Position numbers and translations under genes: made by a program | NCBI GenBank assembly: GCA_937915545.1 | Contig: CALGIJ010000004.1 | Location: 298,022 to 362,021 of the forward strand | Direction: 5' to 3' | Length of the DNA stretch: 64,000 nt | From: an uncultured Desulfobacterales bacterium | GTDB lineage: Bacteria > Desulfobacterota > Desulfobulbia > Desulfobulbales > Desulfocapsaceae | The notes under the pieces: model-generated | What the model was told of the DNA's origin: nothing | Seen by the model: the letters and a program-made list of their open reading frames with translations, nothing else | Databases searched by the model: none | In this document: piece by piece, positions 42,178-52,348 of the stretch | How the letters are laid out: each line of letters starts with the position of its first letter | How positions within the stretch are numbered: the first letter of the stretch is position 1

Positions 42178-43494
42178 ATGAATGACCTCTCCCTGGAACT
42201 CGTCCTCATCCTCGCCCTCATCCTCCTCAACGGGCTGCTCTCCCTCTCCGAACTGGCCCTGATTTCGGCGCGCCGCGCCCGCCTCGAACAGCTCGCCGAA
42301 GAAGGCGACAGGGGTGCCGCGACGGCCCTGCGGCTGACCGCCGCCCCGACCCGCTTCCTCTCCACCATCCAGATCGGCATCACCTTCGTCGGCATCCTCT
42401 CCGGCGCCTTCGGCGGCGCGACCCTGGCCGATTACCTCACCGGGCGCTTCGAGCAGGTGCCGGCGCTGGCCCCCTATGCGAAAAGCCTGGCGGTGGGCCT
42501 GGTGGTGGTGACCATCACCTATTTGTCGCTGGTCATGGGCGAACTGGTGCCCAAGCGCCTCGCCCTCAACAACCCGGAAAAGATCGCCAGATTCATGGCC
42601 CCGGCCATCGACCTACTCGCTCGGCTGGCCGCCCCGCTGGTCCTCCTCCTCAGCGGCTCCACCAACCTGCTGCTGCGCCTGCTACGCTATCGGCCCACCT
42701 CCGAGCCGACGGTGACCGAGGAGGAGATCAAGCTGATGCTCAGCGAGGGGGCGCGTGCCGGCACCTTCCTGCCCTTCGAGCAGAGCACCATCGAGCGGGT
42801 CTTCCGCCTCGCCGACCGCCGCGTCACCGTACTGATGACGCCACGCCAGGACATGGTGCTGCTCGACGTCGACGACAGCGCCACCAGAACCAGGGAACGT
42901 ATCGCCCGCCACAACCACTCGGTGTACCCGGTGGTGCGCGGCGGCCTCGACAATATCGTCGGGGTGGTCATCGGCAAAGACCTGCTCGCCCTGTCCTTGG
43001 CACAGAAACCCTTCCTGCTCGAGAAGATCTGCCACCAGCCGGTCTTCGTACCCGATACCTCACAGGCGGTTGATGTCTTGCAGACACTACAGAAGTCCGA
43101 CAGCCGCATGGCCTTCGTGGTCGACGAGTACGGCATGGTGCTCGGCCTCATCACCTATGGCGACATCCTCCGCTCGGTGTTCGACGACATCCTCGACACC
43201 TCCGCCGGCCCGCGCGGCATCGTCCAGCGCGAGGACGGCACCTGGCTGGTCTCCGGCAACCTGCCCTTCGATGAGTTCCTCACCTTTTTCGCCATCACCA
43301 AGGTCGAAGAGGAGGAACTCAAGCGCATCAGCACGGTGGGCGGCTTCGCCCTCACCAAAATCGGCATGGTTCCGGTGGAAAGCCAGCACTTCACCTGGCG
43401 CGATCTGCGCGTCGAGATCATCGACATGGACGGTCGACGCATCGACAAGGTACTGGTATCGCGCCTCGCCGCAGTGCCCGCCCCGCTCTCCTGA
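42178..43494 (+). CDS. hemolysin-family (CNNM/CorC-like) membrane protein
   Basis: The 438-residue protein has an N-terminal DUF21/CNNM transmembrane domain (about 1-190, with ALILLNGLLSLSELALISARRARLE and MGELVPKRLALNNPEKIA). A CBS pair follows (about 215-335, MTPRQDMVLLDVDD and MAFVVDEYGMVLGLITYGDIL), then a C-terminal CorC_HlyC domain (about 350-430). Relatives transport or regulate Mg2+/Na+; hemolytic activity is a legacy name. ATG 42178 starts the conserved region. Confidence 0.9.
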   Translation: MNDLSLELVLILALILLNGLLSLSELALISARRARLEQLAEEGDRGAATALRLTAAPTRFLSTIQIGITFVGILSGAFGGATLADYLTGRFEQVPALAPYAKSLAVGLVVVTITYLSLVMGELVPKRLALNNPEKIARFMAPAIDLLARLAAPLVLLLSGSTNLLLRLLRYRPTSEPTVTEEEIKLMLSEGARAGTFLPFEQSTIERVFRLADRRVTVLMTPRQDMVLLDVDDSATRTRERIARHNHSVYPVVRGGLDNIVGVVIGKDLLALSLAQKPFLLEKICHQPVFVPDTSQAVDVLQTLQKSDSRMAFVVDEYGMVLGLITYGDILRSVFDDILDTSAGPRGIVQREDGTWLVSGNLPFDEFLTFFAITKVEEEELKRISTVGGFALTKIGMVPVESQHFTWRDLRVEIIDMDGRRIDKVLVSRLAAVPAPLS

Positions 43495-43521
43495 TTTCGC
43501 GCAGCGCCGCCCCCGTCGCCC

Positions 43522-46368
43522 TCAATCCCTCTCGGCGGTCATAACCCGGCCGACCTTGGCGACCAGTTCTTCCATGGAGAAGGGCTTGGCGATGAACTGC
43601 ACCTCGGCGCCTACCACGCCGTGCTGAGCGATGACGTCGGCGGTATAGCCGGACATGAACAGGCACTTGAGCCCGGGCAGCATCTCCTGCAGGCGCCGGG
43701 CGAGGTCACGGCCGTTCATCTCCGGCATGACCACGTCGCTCATCAGCAGGCCGATATCCCTGCCGTGCTTCTCGGCCAGGCGCAGGGCCTCGGCCGGGGA
43801 AGCGGCGGCGAGCACCTCGTAACCCTGCAAGGCGAGCATGGTCCTGGTCACCTCGAGGATCATCGGCTCGTCCTCGACGAGGAGGATGGTGCCGCTGCCG
43901 GCCTGCCCCGCCGGGCGCTCCCCGTCCCCCACCTCGCCCTGCTGTGCCTCGCGATAGCGGGGCAGGTAGATGATGAAAGAAGAGCCCTGGCCAGGCGCGC
44001 TGATGACGTTGATGGCGCCGCCGTTCTGGCGGACGATGCCGTAGACCGTGGCCAGGCCGAGACCGGTGCCACGGCCGACCTCCTTGGTAGTGAAGAAGGG
44101 CTCGAAGAGGTGCGACAGGGTCTCCTCGTCCATGCCGCAGCCGCTGTCGCTCACCTCGAGCAGGACATAGTCACCGGGGAGGAAATCGACGTGGGCGGCG
44201 CAGTAGGCGGGATCGAAGCTGGCGGTGGCGGTGCGGATGGTGACGCGGCCGGTGTCGGCGATGGCGTCGCGGGCGTTGATGCACAGGTTGGCGAGCAGCT
44301 GGTCGACCTGGGAGGGGTCGATCTTCACCGCCCAGATAGCGTCCCCCGGCTGCCAGAGGAGGTCGATATCCTCGCCGATGAGGCGGCGCAGCATCTTCAG
44401 CATGCTCTCCACCGTCTCGTTGAGATCGAGGACCCGCGGGGTCACCGTCTGCTTGCGGGCAAAGGCGAGCAACTGCCGGGTGAGGTCGGCGGAGCGTTTG
44501 GCGGAACGCCCGATCTCCTCGAGATGGACATGGAGGGGGTGCGCCTCGTCGATGACCCGCAGGGCGAGCTCGGTATGACCGAGGATCACCCCAAGCATGT
44601 TGTTGAAGTCGTGGGCCACCCCGCCGGCAAGGCGCCCCACCGATTCCATCTTCTGCGCCTGAATGAGCTGTTCCTGCAGTTTTTCCTTTTCTTCTGCGGC
44701 CTCCACCCAGGCGGTGACATCGCGTACGGCAACGATCACCCCGTTGATCGCCGGCTCAGCGAGAAAGCTCTGGCCGATGGCCTCGAAGTGGGCCCAGCCG
44801 CGGCTGCGGTGGATATGGCGGTAGCGCACGGTCACCGTCTTCTCCGGGTGGGCCACCACCTCCCGCCAGGCACTCCGCACCACATCGAGGTCCTCGGGAT
44901 GGATGATCGACTCCAGGCTGCACCCCTCGAGTTCGGCGACGCTGTAGCCGGTCATCGCCTCCGCCCCGGGGCTGACGTAGCGCTGGCGGCCATCGGGGTC
45001 GAGGATCACCAGGCTGTCGCAGGTGTTCTTGACGAGGAGGCGCAGGCGTTCCTCGCTTTCCACCAACGCCGCCTCGGCGCGCTTGCGCCGCTCGACGTCC
45101 TGCAGGGTCCCGAACAGCCGCCGGCAGACACCCTCGACCATCTCCGCCCGCCCCAGACAGCGCGTCCAGCGCACCTCGCCACTAACGGTGCAGAGCCGCG
45201 CCTCGACATCGAAAGGCTCTCCGCCCCGGACCGCCGCGTCGATGGTCGCGGCCATGCGCCGGCGGTCTTCACCCTCGACGAAGAACTCAAGACTGGTTGC
45301 CATGGTGGGCTGGTAGCCGTCATCGACGCCGACCATCTCGCGGGTGATCTGCGACCAGCGCTCCTCACCGCTTGCGGGGAACTTCTCCCAGGCGCCGATA
45401 CGGGCGATGCGCCCGGTCTCGACGAGGAGGTCGGTGGTGTGGGCGAGCTCGGCGCGGCTCACCTCGAGTTCGGCGGTGCGCCAGCGCACCGCATGGCGCA
45501 GGGAGCGGTTCCATGAGAACAAGAGGAGGAGCAGGGCGGCCAGGATGCCGAAGCCGACGAGCAGCGGCCCGTAGCTGAGGTTCTCGGGCAGCGGCGAGCC
45601 GCGCCAGCGGCGCTCGATCCGCTCCAGTTCCCCTTTGCTCATCGCCGCGAAACCGGCCTCAACGGCCTGCAGCAGCTCCGGCCGCCCTTTGGCCACGGCA
45701 CGGTGAAACTCGCCGGAGGGCATCACCGCCGCTTCGCGAAAGTGCGTTTCGATACCGAATTTGTACAGATAATAGAGGGCCGGAGGCCGGTCGACAACGA
45801 AGACGTTGACTTTGAGGTCCCTGGCCGCGGCGACGATCTCCTCGTAGCTGCGAAAGCGTGCCAGCGTCTCCACCCCTGCCTTGCGCAGGGCCTCGATGGC
45901 GGCATCGCCCTCTTTGACGGCGACGACGAAGCCGCGCAAGGACTCGATGCCGGTAATGCCGCCGATCTCGTGGCGGAAAAACACCGACACGCCGATAGAG
46001 GCATAGGGCTTGCCGAATTCCAGCCAGGCGGTTCGTTCCTCGGTCATGAAGGCAGTATCGATGACATCGAAGTCTCCCGCCTTCATGCGTCGCTGGGCGG
46101 TCTCCCAGTCCATGGCCGCGATCTCCACCGGCCTGCCGGTCTTCTCCTCCCAGAGGCGCCACTGGTCGACGAGAATGCCCTGCGGCCGGCCGCGACCGTC
46201 GAGAAAGATATAGGGCGGATAGTTGTTGTCGATAACCACCTTCAGCGCCTCTCCGCCCGCATCGGCGCGGGCGGTGGCGGACATGGCCCAGAGGAGGAGA
46301 ACGAGGGTGTAGAGGACTGTGTTGAGGCGGCTGTCATCGCAACTGCCGCGGTGATGCGCGAAAATCAA
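43522..46368 (-). CDS. SBP_bac_3-PAS-PAS hybrid sensor histidine kinase
   Basis: The 948-residue kinase has a signal peptide and a periplasmic solute-binding-like sensor (about 40-270, LKVVIDNNYPPYIFLDGRGRPQGILVDQW). One transmembrane helix (about 275-298) leads to two PAS domains, a HisKA domain with GGVAHDFNNML (His586), an HATPase with GCGMD and GTGLGLATVYGIV, and a C-terminal receiver (LLMSDVVMPEMNGRD). A TTG at 46368 is chosen because GAGGAG lies 9 bases upstream and it yields a clean signal peptide; an ATG further upstream gives an implausible leader. The sensor resembles amino-acid binding proteins, but the ligand is unknown. Confidence 0.9.
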   Translation of the reverse strand: MIFAHHRGSCDDSRLNTVLYTLVLLLWAMSATARADAGGEALKVVIDNNYPPYIFLDGRGRPQGILVDQWRLWEEKTGRPVEIAAMDWETAQRRMKAGDFDVIDTAFMTEERTAWLEFGKPYASIGVSVFFRHEIGGITGIESLRGFVVAVKEGDAAIEALRKAGVETLARFRSYEEIVAAARDLKVNVFVVDRPPALYYLYKFGIETHFREAAVMPSGEFHRAVAKGRPELLQAVEAGFAAMSKGELERIERRWRGSPLPENLSYGPLLVGFGILAALLLLLFSWNRSLRHAVRWRTAELEVSRAELAHTTDLLVETGRIARIGAWEKFPASGEERWSQITREMVGVDDGYQPTMATSLEFFVEGEDRRRMAATIDAAVRGGEPFDVEARLCTVSGEVRWTRCLGRAEMVEGVCRRLFGTLQDVERRKRAEAALVESEERLRLLVKNTCDSLVILDPDGRQRYVSPGAEAMTGYSVAELEGCSLESIIHPEDLDVVRSAWREVVAHPEKTVTVRYRHIHRSRGWAHFEAIGQSFLAEPAINGVIVAVRDVTAWVEAAEEKEKLQEQLIQAQKMESVGRLAGGVAHDFNNMLGVILGHTELALRVIDEAHPLHVHLEEIGRSAKRSADLTRQLLAFARKQTVTPRVLDLNETVESMLKMLRRLIGEDIDLLWQPGDAIWAVKIDPSQVDQLLANLCINARDAIADTGRVTIRTATASFDPAYCAAHVDFLPGDYVLLEVSDSGCGMDEETLSHLFEPFFTTKEVGRGTGLGLATVYGIVRQNGGAINVISAPGQGSSFIIYLPRYREAQQGEVGDGERPAGQAGSGTILLVEDEPMILEVTRTMLALQGYEVLAAASPAEALRLAEKHGRDIGLLMSDVVMPEMNGRDLARRLQEMLPGLKCLFMSGYTADVIAQHGVVGAEVQFIAKPFSMEELVAKVGRVMTAERD

Positions 46369-46862
46369 GGAAAGAGTCTCCTCTCTGCAAGATGAGGTCG
46401 CAAAGGGTGCGACGGGCGAAGATGGCGACGACCGGCCCGCCTGGCCAGGGAAATGCCGCTGCGGCGACATTGTCCTTCTTCGATTATGAAGGCGGCGGGC
46501 CTCCTTGTCAATGGTCGCCGGCGCAACTTGGAAGCCGCGCCACCTCAAGAAAATTTTCCACCCTCAGCCTCTTTCGGGAGATGTCTCCCGAAAAAGACCG
46601 CGGCGTCGATCCCCCTTTCGGCCTATCGAGAACACAGGCTCCGTCGCCATCTCCCCGCCGTCCCGAGGAAAACTGCGCCAACCTATCGAGGTGCAGCGGG
46701 GCCACCCAGCGTTGACCGCATTTCCTGGGAAATGCTCCTGGTATCGCCATCGCTTCCCTGCTAAAATATAACGAACCCTGGCGCTCCCCGCCTGCGGCGA
46801 TGATCGCCGCAGGCGGGCGCCCTCTCGTTCCGCGTCTCTTGAGGCCTTCCGGACAGTTCAGC
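46369..46862. other. 494-base divergent intergenic region with palindromes
   Basis: The gap between two hybrid kinase genes holds no convincing gene. It contains a perfect 10-bp-arm inverted repeat TTTCGGGAGA/TCTCCCGAAA (46572-46593, 2-base centre), an 8-bp-arm repeat GCATTTCC/GGAAATGC (46718-46735) and the 10-bp palindrome GAAAATTTTC (46549-46558). A TAAAATATAAC stretch near 46760-46770 could contain the plus-strand -10. These look like regulator sites, but none is of a type I can name. Confidence 0.4.
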
Positions 46863-49730
46863 ATGACGAGTCCCAACGCGCAGTGTCCCCCGTCCGAGGG
46901 CCCCAGGCTGGCCCGTGTCATCGCCTCCTGCGGCACTCTCGCCGCCAGCTGCGACGACCAGAGGGCCTTCGAGTCCAGCCTCGGCGAGCTTTTCTCCAAC
47001 GAGTTGGGCCTCATCGCCAGCTTTTTCCGCTATGATGAGGATCTTTGCCGCTACCTGCCTCAGCTGCCGGCAGCGCCTCAGGACGAAGGATCCCTCTCCG
47101 CCCCCCCCGATCCGACCATGGTCGCCGCCCTCCCGGGAGGTTGGGCCATGGAGGGCAGGAGGCTGCTGCTGCCCCTTGCATCGGGCCATCCGCCGAAAAC
47201 TCTCATTTCCCTCCATATGGCCGCTGGCGGCGCCCTTGCCGCAGAGATCGTCAGTGGAGGTTCACTTCTCGCGCAAGCCCTCCTCTCCGCTCAGGCGCAC
47301 CTCGCCGCCCGCGTCGAACTGCCTCTCGCCCGGCAGGCAGCGGCCCGGGCCGAGTCCCTGCGCCAGGCCCTCTACGACATCAACGAGACGGCCCATCGCT
47401 CCACCGGAGCCCCAGAGCTCTATCGCGCCCTGCACCGCATCGTCGCCCGCTTCATCAACGCCGCCAACTTCTTCATCGCCCTGCGCGAGGAGAGCGGCGA
47501 GAACCGCTTCATCCGCTTTGTCTACTACTGCGACGAATATGACGCCGCCCTCGAAGGCACTTCGGTACCCATCGACCCGGCCAGGCCGATGAGCATGACC
47601 GCTTACCTGATGAAGAGCGGCCAGCCGCTGCTCCTCCAGCCGGAGGACTTTGACCACTTCTGCCGCACCAACAACGTCAGCCCCATCGGCAAGCGCTCCT
47701 ACTCGCTCATCGGCGCGCCGTTCCAGGGCGAGGACCTCGCCGGCGTGGTCATCGCCCAGACCTACCACAAAGATCGCTACAGCGAAGAGGACCGCGACCT
47801 GCTCAGCTACGTCGCCCGGCATATCGGCGACGCCCTGGCGCGCAAGAAAGCCCTCGACGAGATGCGCGAAACCAACGAGATCTTCTCACTCTTTCTCCGC
47901 TATTCGCCGGTACACGTCTACATCAAGGAAGTGGGCGACGATGGCAGCCGGCTCTTGCGCGCCAGCCGCGCCTACAGCGAGACCCTCGGCATCGCTGACC
48001 CGGAACTATTGATCGGCAAGGGCATGGGGGAGATCTTCCCACCGGATTTCGCCGCCCGCACCAGTGCCGACGACCGCCAGGTGGTGGACAGCGGCCGACT
48101 GCTGCAGACCGAGGAACAGCTCGACGGCAGAACCTACTCGACCATCAAGTTCCCCATCCACCAGAGGGGCAAGACGCTGCTCGCCGGCTACAGCATCGAC
48201 ATCACCGAACGGCGGCAGATGCTGGAGAGCCTCCGCGAGAGCGAACGACGCTATCGTATCCTCTTCGAAAAGTCTCCCCTGGCCATGGTCAGCTTCGACA
48301 CCAGCGGAACCATCGTCGACTGCAACGAAAAGTTCATCGACATGATGGGCTCGAGCCGCGAAAAGCTCATCGGCTTTTCCTCGGCCACCAAGAGCAGCCC
48401 GGAGATGCGTCGCACCATCGCCACCGCCCTCTCCGGGCGAACCACCTATTACGAGGACGCCTATGTCTCCGTGACCGGGGGGAAAAGCTCCTATCTGCGC
48501 GGATTTTTCAGCCCGGTGACACCGGGCCGCACGCCCACCGAGGTCATCGCCATCCTCGAGGACATCACCGAGCGCAAGCGCGACGAGGAGGAGCGGCAGA
48601 AGCTGGAGAAGCTCTCCTCCCTGGGAGTGCTCGCCGGCGGCATCGCCCACGATTTCAACAACATCCTCACCGGCATCATGGGCAACATCTCCTTCGTCGA
48701 GAAGCTGCTCGACGATGACCACCACGGGCGGCAGCCATTGCGCGAGGCGGTGGCGGCGGCGAAGAAGGCCGGCGAACTGGCCCGGCGGCTGCTGACTTTC
48801 GCCAAGGGTGGCGAACCGGACCGTAAAGTGCTGCATCTCGGCCCCCTGCTCCATGACGCCGTCTCCCTCAGCCTCGGCGGCGCCAAGGTGCGCGCCGCCA
48901 TAAACCTGCCCCCCGGCCTCCACGCGGTGCGCGCCGATGCCGGCCAGCTCGGCCAGGTCATCAACAACCTCATCATCAACGCCTGCCAGGCCATGCCCGA
49001 CGGCGGCGTGCTGGCCATCAGCGGCGACAACGAACAGCTCGCTGAAGGCAACAGCCACAATCTCGCCGCCGGCGACTACGTGCGCCTCGAGTTCCACGAC
49101 CAGGGCTGCGGCATCCCCCGGGAACACCTCGCCAAGATCTTCGACCCCTACTTCAGCACCAAGACCGGCGGCACCGGCCTCGGCCTGGCCGCCGCCTATT
49201 CCATCGTCAAACGCCACCAGGGAAGCATCGAAGCGCGCTCGCGCCTGGGCGAGGGCGCTACCTTCATCCTCCACCTGCCGGCAGAGGGCGGTGGCGAGAA
49301 ACCGCGCCGGGATGGCGCCACCTCTGCCGCCGGAGCCGTCGTCGGAGGGCGCATCCTGGTGATGGACGACGACCGCATGATCCGCGACTTGACCACGGCC
49401 ATGCTGCGCCACCTCGGCTACGAGGTGACCTGCTGCAGCGACGGCGAGGAAGCGATAGCGCTCTACCAGGAAGCGGCCAGCCAGGGCAACTCCTATCGCG
49501 CCGTCATCCTCGATCTCACCATTCCCGGCGGCATGGGCGGCAAGGAGGCGGCGCAACGCCTGCGTGCTCTTGACCCCGAGGCCTGGCTGATCGTCTCCAG
49601 CGGCTACTCCAACGACCCGATCATGGCCGATCACCGCGCCTTCGGCTTCCGTGCCGCCATCGCCAAGCCTTACACCATGGAGGAGTTCCAGGCCGTGCTG
49701 GCCCTCCTGCCTCCTGCCCCGGCAGGGTGA
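46863..49730 (+). CDS. GAF-PAS-PAS hybrid sensor histidine kinase (soluble)
   Basis: The 955-residue protein has no membrane segment. An N-terminal region of uncertain fold is followed by a GAF domain (about 185-345, ALYDINETAHRSTGAPELYRALHRIV). Two PAS domains (about 350-455 and 465-580) lead to HisKA with GGIAHDFNNIL (His596), an HATPase (NNLIINACQAMPDGG, GCGIP, GTGLGLAAAYSIV) and a C-terminal receiver with LDLTIPGGMGG. All catalytic boxes are intact. It is followed directly by another hybrid kinase. Confidence 0.9.
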   Translation: MTSPNAQCPPSEGPRLARVIASCGTLAASCDDQRAFESSLGELFSNELGLIASFFRYDEDLCRYLPQLPAAPQDEGSLSAPPDPTMVAALPGGWAMEGRRLLLPLASGHPPKTLISLHMAAGGALAAEIVSGGSLLAQALLSAQAHLAARVELPLARQAAARAESLRQALYDINETAHRSTGAPELYRALHRIVARFINAANFFIALREESGENRFIRFVYYCDEYDAALEGTSVPIDPARPMSMTAYLMKSGQPLLLQPEDFDHFCRTNNVSPIGKRSYSLIGAPFQGEDLAGVVIAQTYHKDRYSEEDRDLLSYVARHIGDALARKKALDEMRETNEIFSLFLRYSPVHVYIKEVGDDGSRLLRASRAYSETLGIADPELLIGKGMGEIFPPDFAARTSADDRQVVDSGRLLQTEEQLDGRTYSTIKFPIHQRGKTLLAGYSIDITERRQMLESLRESERRYRILFEKSPLAMVSFDTSGTIVDCNEKFIDMMGSSREKLIGFSSATKSSPEMRRTIATALSGRTTYYEDAYVSVTGGKSSYLRGFFSPVTPGRTPTEVIAILEDITERKRDEEERQKLEKLSSLGVLAGGIAHDFNNILTGIMGNISFVEKLLDDDHHGRQPLREAVAAAKKAGELARRLLTFAKGGEPDRKVLHLGPLLHDAVSLSLGGAKVRAAINLPPGLHAVRADAGQLGQVINNLIINACQAMPDGGVLAISGDNEQLAEGNSHNLAAGDYVRLEFHDQGCGIPREHLAKIFDPYFSTKTGGTGLGLAAAYSIVKRHQGSIEARSRLGEGATFILHLPAEGGGEKPRRDGATSAAGAVVGGRILVMDDDRMIRDLTTAMLRHLGYEVTCCSDGEEAIALYQEAASQGNSYRAVILDLTIPGGMGGKEAAQRLRALDPEAWLIVSSGYSNDPIMADHRAFGFRAAIAKPYTMEEFQAVLALLPPAPAG

Positions 49731-49783
49731 GTCGGGCCATGCACCACAACCGACCGCTTCCTCCCGGAGGTGCCCGAATAGCG

Positions 49784-52264
49784 ATGACCCGAATCCTCCT
49801 TGCCGCGACCGCCCTCATTATCCTCGCCCTGGCCTTCATCGGCGGCGACCGTTTCATCCGCCACCGCCTCGTCCTGCCCGGATTCATCGAGCTTGAACGA
49901 AGCGAGGCGGCGAAGGACATCACCCGCTGCCTGACCACCCTGCAGCGCGAGATCGACCACGTTCAGCGGCTGTCCACCGACTGGGCCTCCTGGGACGACC
50001 TCTACAACTACGTCCGCGATGGCAACCAGGACTTCGTCGACTCCAACTTCCAGTGGAGTACCCTGCTCAAGACCGATATCCACCTCATATACGTCGTCGA
50101 CAACGCCGGAAAGATCGTCTATGGCCAAACCCGTCTGCCGGGCAGCGGCGAGGTAGCGCCAATGACGTCCCTGCCCTCGGGCAGTTTTCCTCCCAACCAC
50201 TACCTCCTGACCATTCCCGAAGGGCTCAGCAACCGTGCCGGGGTACATCTCACCGAACATGGACCGATGCTCCTCGCCGTTCACCGCATCCTCACCAGCG
50301 AGGGACGGGGGCCGAGCCGCGGTACGCTCCTCCTCGGCCGATTCCTCGACCAGGGCCTGCTCGAGAAGCTGCGCCGCCAGACGCAGATCTCCTTCTCCAT
50401 ACGCGACCGCCTCACCGCCCCCCTCACCGGGGACAACCTGAGGCGTATCGACCTCCTCGCCACCACCCCCTATCTCACCGAGAACGTCGACGAGCATACC
50501 CTCCACGCCTATGGCCTGCTGCCGGGGCTGGACGGCCAGGCGGCGCTGCTGATCACCGCCGAATTGCCCCGCCGTATCGTGGCCCGCGGCCAGGAAACGG
50601 CCCGCTTCGCCTCCCTGGTGGTGCTGGTCGCCGTTGGCGCCATCCTCCTCTCCACCCTCGCCCCTGCCCTGATGCTGCGCAAGCGCTCGCGCCGCCGCCA
50701 GGAGGAGATCGAAGCCCTGGTGCAGCTGCGCACCGACCAGCTGCGCCTCTCCGAAGAGCGGCTGCACGCCCTCGCCGACGCCTCCTTCGAGGCGGTGTTC
50801 ATCAGCGAAAAGGGTATTATCCTCGAGCAGAACCGAGCTGCCGAGGCCCTTTTCGGCTATGACGCGGTCGAAGCGGCGGGACGTTACCTCATCACCCTGG
50901 TCGCCCCCGACGACCGGCCGCTGCTCAAGCAGCGCGAGCTCGGTCACGAGGGGGATGCGATGGAACTGCGCGGCCTGCGCAAGAACGGCCATATTTTCCC
51001 GGTGGAGGTGCAGAGCCGCCACGCCACCTACCGTGGTCGCGAAGTGCGGGTCGACGCCTTCCGCGACCTCAGCCGGCAGAAAGACGAGGAGCACCAGCGG
51101 ACGCTGATGGAGGAAAAGCTGCACCGTGCGCAGAAAATGGAATCCATCGGCATGATGGCCGGCGGTGTCGCCCACGACCTCAACAACATCCTCTCCGGAG
51201 TCATTTCCTACCCCGAGCTCCTGCTCATGCAGATTCCGGCAGACAGCCCCATGGTCAAGCCCCTCGAAGCCATCAAGGCCTCCGGCAAGAGCGCCGCGGC
51301 GGTGGTCGACGACCTGCTCACCCTGGCCCGCGGCCTCGCCGCGACGCGCAGCATCGACAATATCGAGGCCATCATCGACGACTACCTGCGCTCGCCGGAG
51401 TTCGTCAAGTTGAAGGAAATCCACGGCCAGGTGGAGTTTTTACGGGTGGCCGAGCCGCAGCTGCTCAACGTCGCCTGCTCGCCGATCCATATCAGGAAAT
51501 GCCTGATGAACCTGGTGACCAACGCCGCCGAGGCCATCGTCGGCGAGGGCCGGGTGACCATCGCCACCCGCAACGTCTACTGCGAGCGGCCACTGCCCGG
51601 CCACCCCGAGATGCGGCAGGGCGAGTACGCCGTGCTCACCGTCAGCGACACCGGCACCGGCATCCCCGCCGAGAGCCTGCAGCGCATCTTCGAGCCCTTC
51701 TTTTCACGCAAGGTGGTGGGGCGCAGCGGCACCGGCCTGGGGCTGGCGATGATCTGGAGCATCGTCAACGACCACGGCGGCGGCCTGACCGTGGCAAGCG
51801 ATACGGGCGGCACGACTTTCGAACTCTACTTCCCGGCGACCCGCGAGGAGGTGGCGATCGACGACGACGCCACTGGGTTCGACCGGTTGCGCGGCCGCGG
51901 CGAGCGCATTCTCGTCGTCGACGACGATTACGGCCAGCGCACCATCGCCACCGAACTCCTCGGCAGCCTCGGCTACCACTGCCACGCCGTCGCCAGCGGC
52001 GAAGAGGCCCTGGTCTATCTCGACAGCAACCGGGCCGACCTGGTCATCCTCGACATGGTCATGCCCCCGGGAATAAATGGCGCCGAAACCTTCCGCAGGA
52101 TCGTCGCCGCCAACCCCGCCCAGCTGGCCATCATCTCCAGCGGCTTCGCCGACAGCGACGACCTCCAGCGGGCCCTCGCCGACGGGGTGCGGCGCTTCGT
52201 CAAAAAGCCCTACCTCGCCAAGACCCTGGCCAGCGCCGTCCAGGACACCCTGGCCGGCCGCTAG
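49784..52264 (+). CDS. CHASE4-PAS hybrid sensor histidine kinase
   Basis: The 826-residue kinase has two transmembrane helices (about residues 4-22 and 273-296) that bracket a periplasmic CHASE4 sensor (ADWASWDDLYNYV-like segment STDWASWDDLYNYVRDGN is diagnostic). A PAS domain (about 325-440) precedes HisKA with GGVAHDLNNIL (His464), an HATPase with GTGIP and GTGLGLAMIWSIV, and a receiver (LDMVMPPGINGAE). ATG 49784 begins the first membrane helix; upstream starts overlapping the previous stop (GTG 49727, ATG 49739) are possible. It is probably co-transcribed with the GAF-PAS kinase. Confidence 0.9.
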   Translation: MTRILLAATALIILALAFIGGDRFIRHRLVLPGFIELERSEAAKDITRCLTTLQREIDHVQRLSTDWASWDDLYNYVRDGNQDFVDSNFQWSTLLKTDIHLIYVVDNAGKIVYGQTRLPGSGEVAPMTSLPSGSFPPNHYLLTIPEGLSNRAGVHLTEHGPMLLAVHRILTSEGRGPSRGTLLLGRFLDQGLLEKLRRQTQISFSIRDRLTAPLTGDNLRRIDLLATTPYLTENVDEHTLHAYGLLPGLDGQAALLITAELPRRIVARGQETARFASLVVLVAVGAILLSTLAPALMLRKRSRRRQEEIEALVQLRTDQLRLSEERLHALADASFEAVFISEKGIILEQNRAAEALFGYDAVEAAGRYLITLVAPDDRPLLKQRELGHEGDAMELRGLRKNGHIFPVEVQSRHATYRGREVRVDAFRDLSRQKDEEHQRTLMEEKLHRAQKMESIGMMAGGVAHDLNNILSGVISYPELLLMQIPADSPMVKPLEAIKASGKSAAAVVDDLLTLARGLAATRSIDNIEAIIDDYLRSPEFVKLKEIHGQVEFLRVAEPQLLNVACSPIHIRKCLMNLVTNAAEAIVGEGRVTIATRNVYCERPLPGHPEMRQGEYAVLTVSDTGTGIPAESLQRIFEPFFSRKVVGRSGTGLGLAMIWSIVNDHGGGLTVASDTGGTTFELYFPATREEVAIDDDATGFDRLRGRGERILVVDDDYGQRTIATELLGSLGYHCHAVASGEEALVYLDSNRADLVILDMVMPPGINGAETFRRIVAANPAQLAIISSGFADSDDLQRALADGVRRFVKKPYLAKTLASAVQDTLAGR

Positions 52265-52348
52265 CGGAGCCGCCAGGCGGGGAGGGCCAGCCGCAGGCCA
52301 GCGGCTGACCGGCGATGTCGAGCCGCGAACCTCCCCTGCCCTGGCGGG

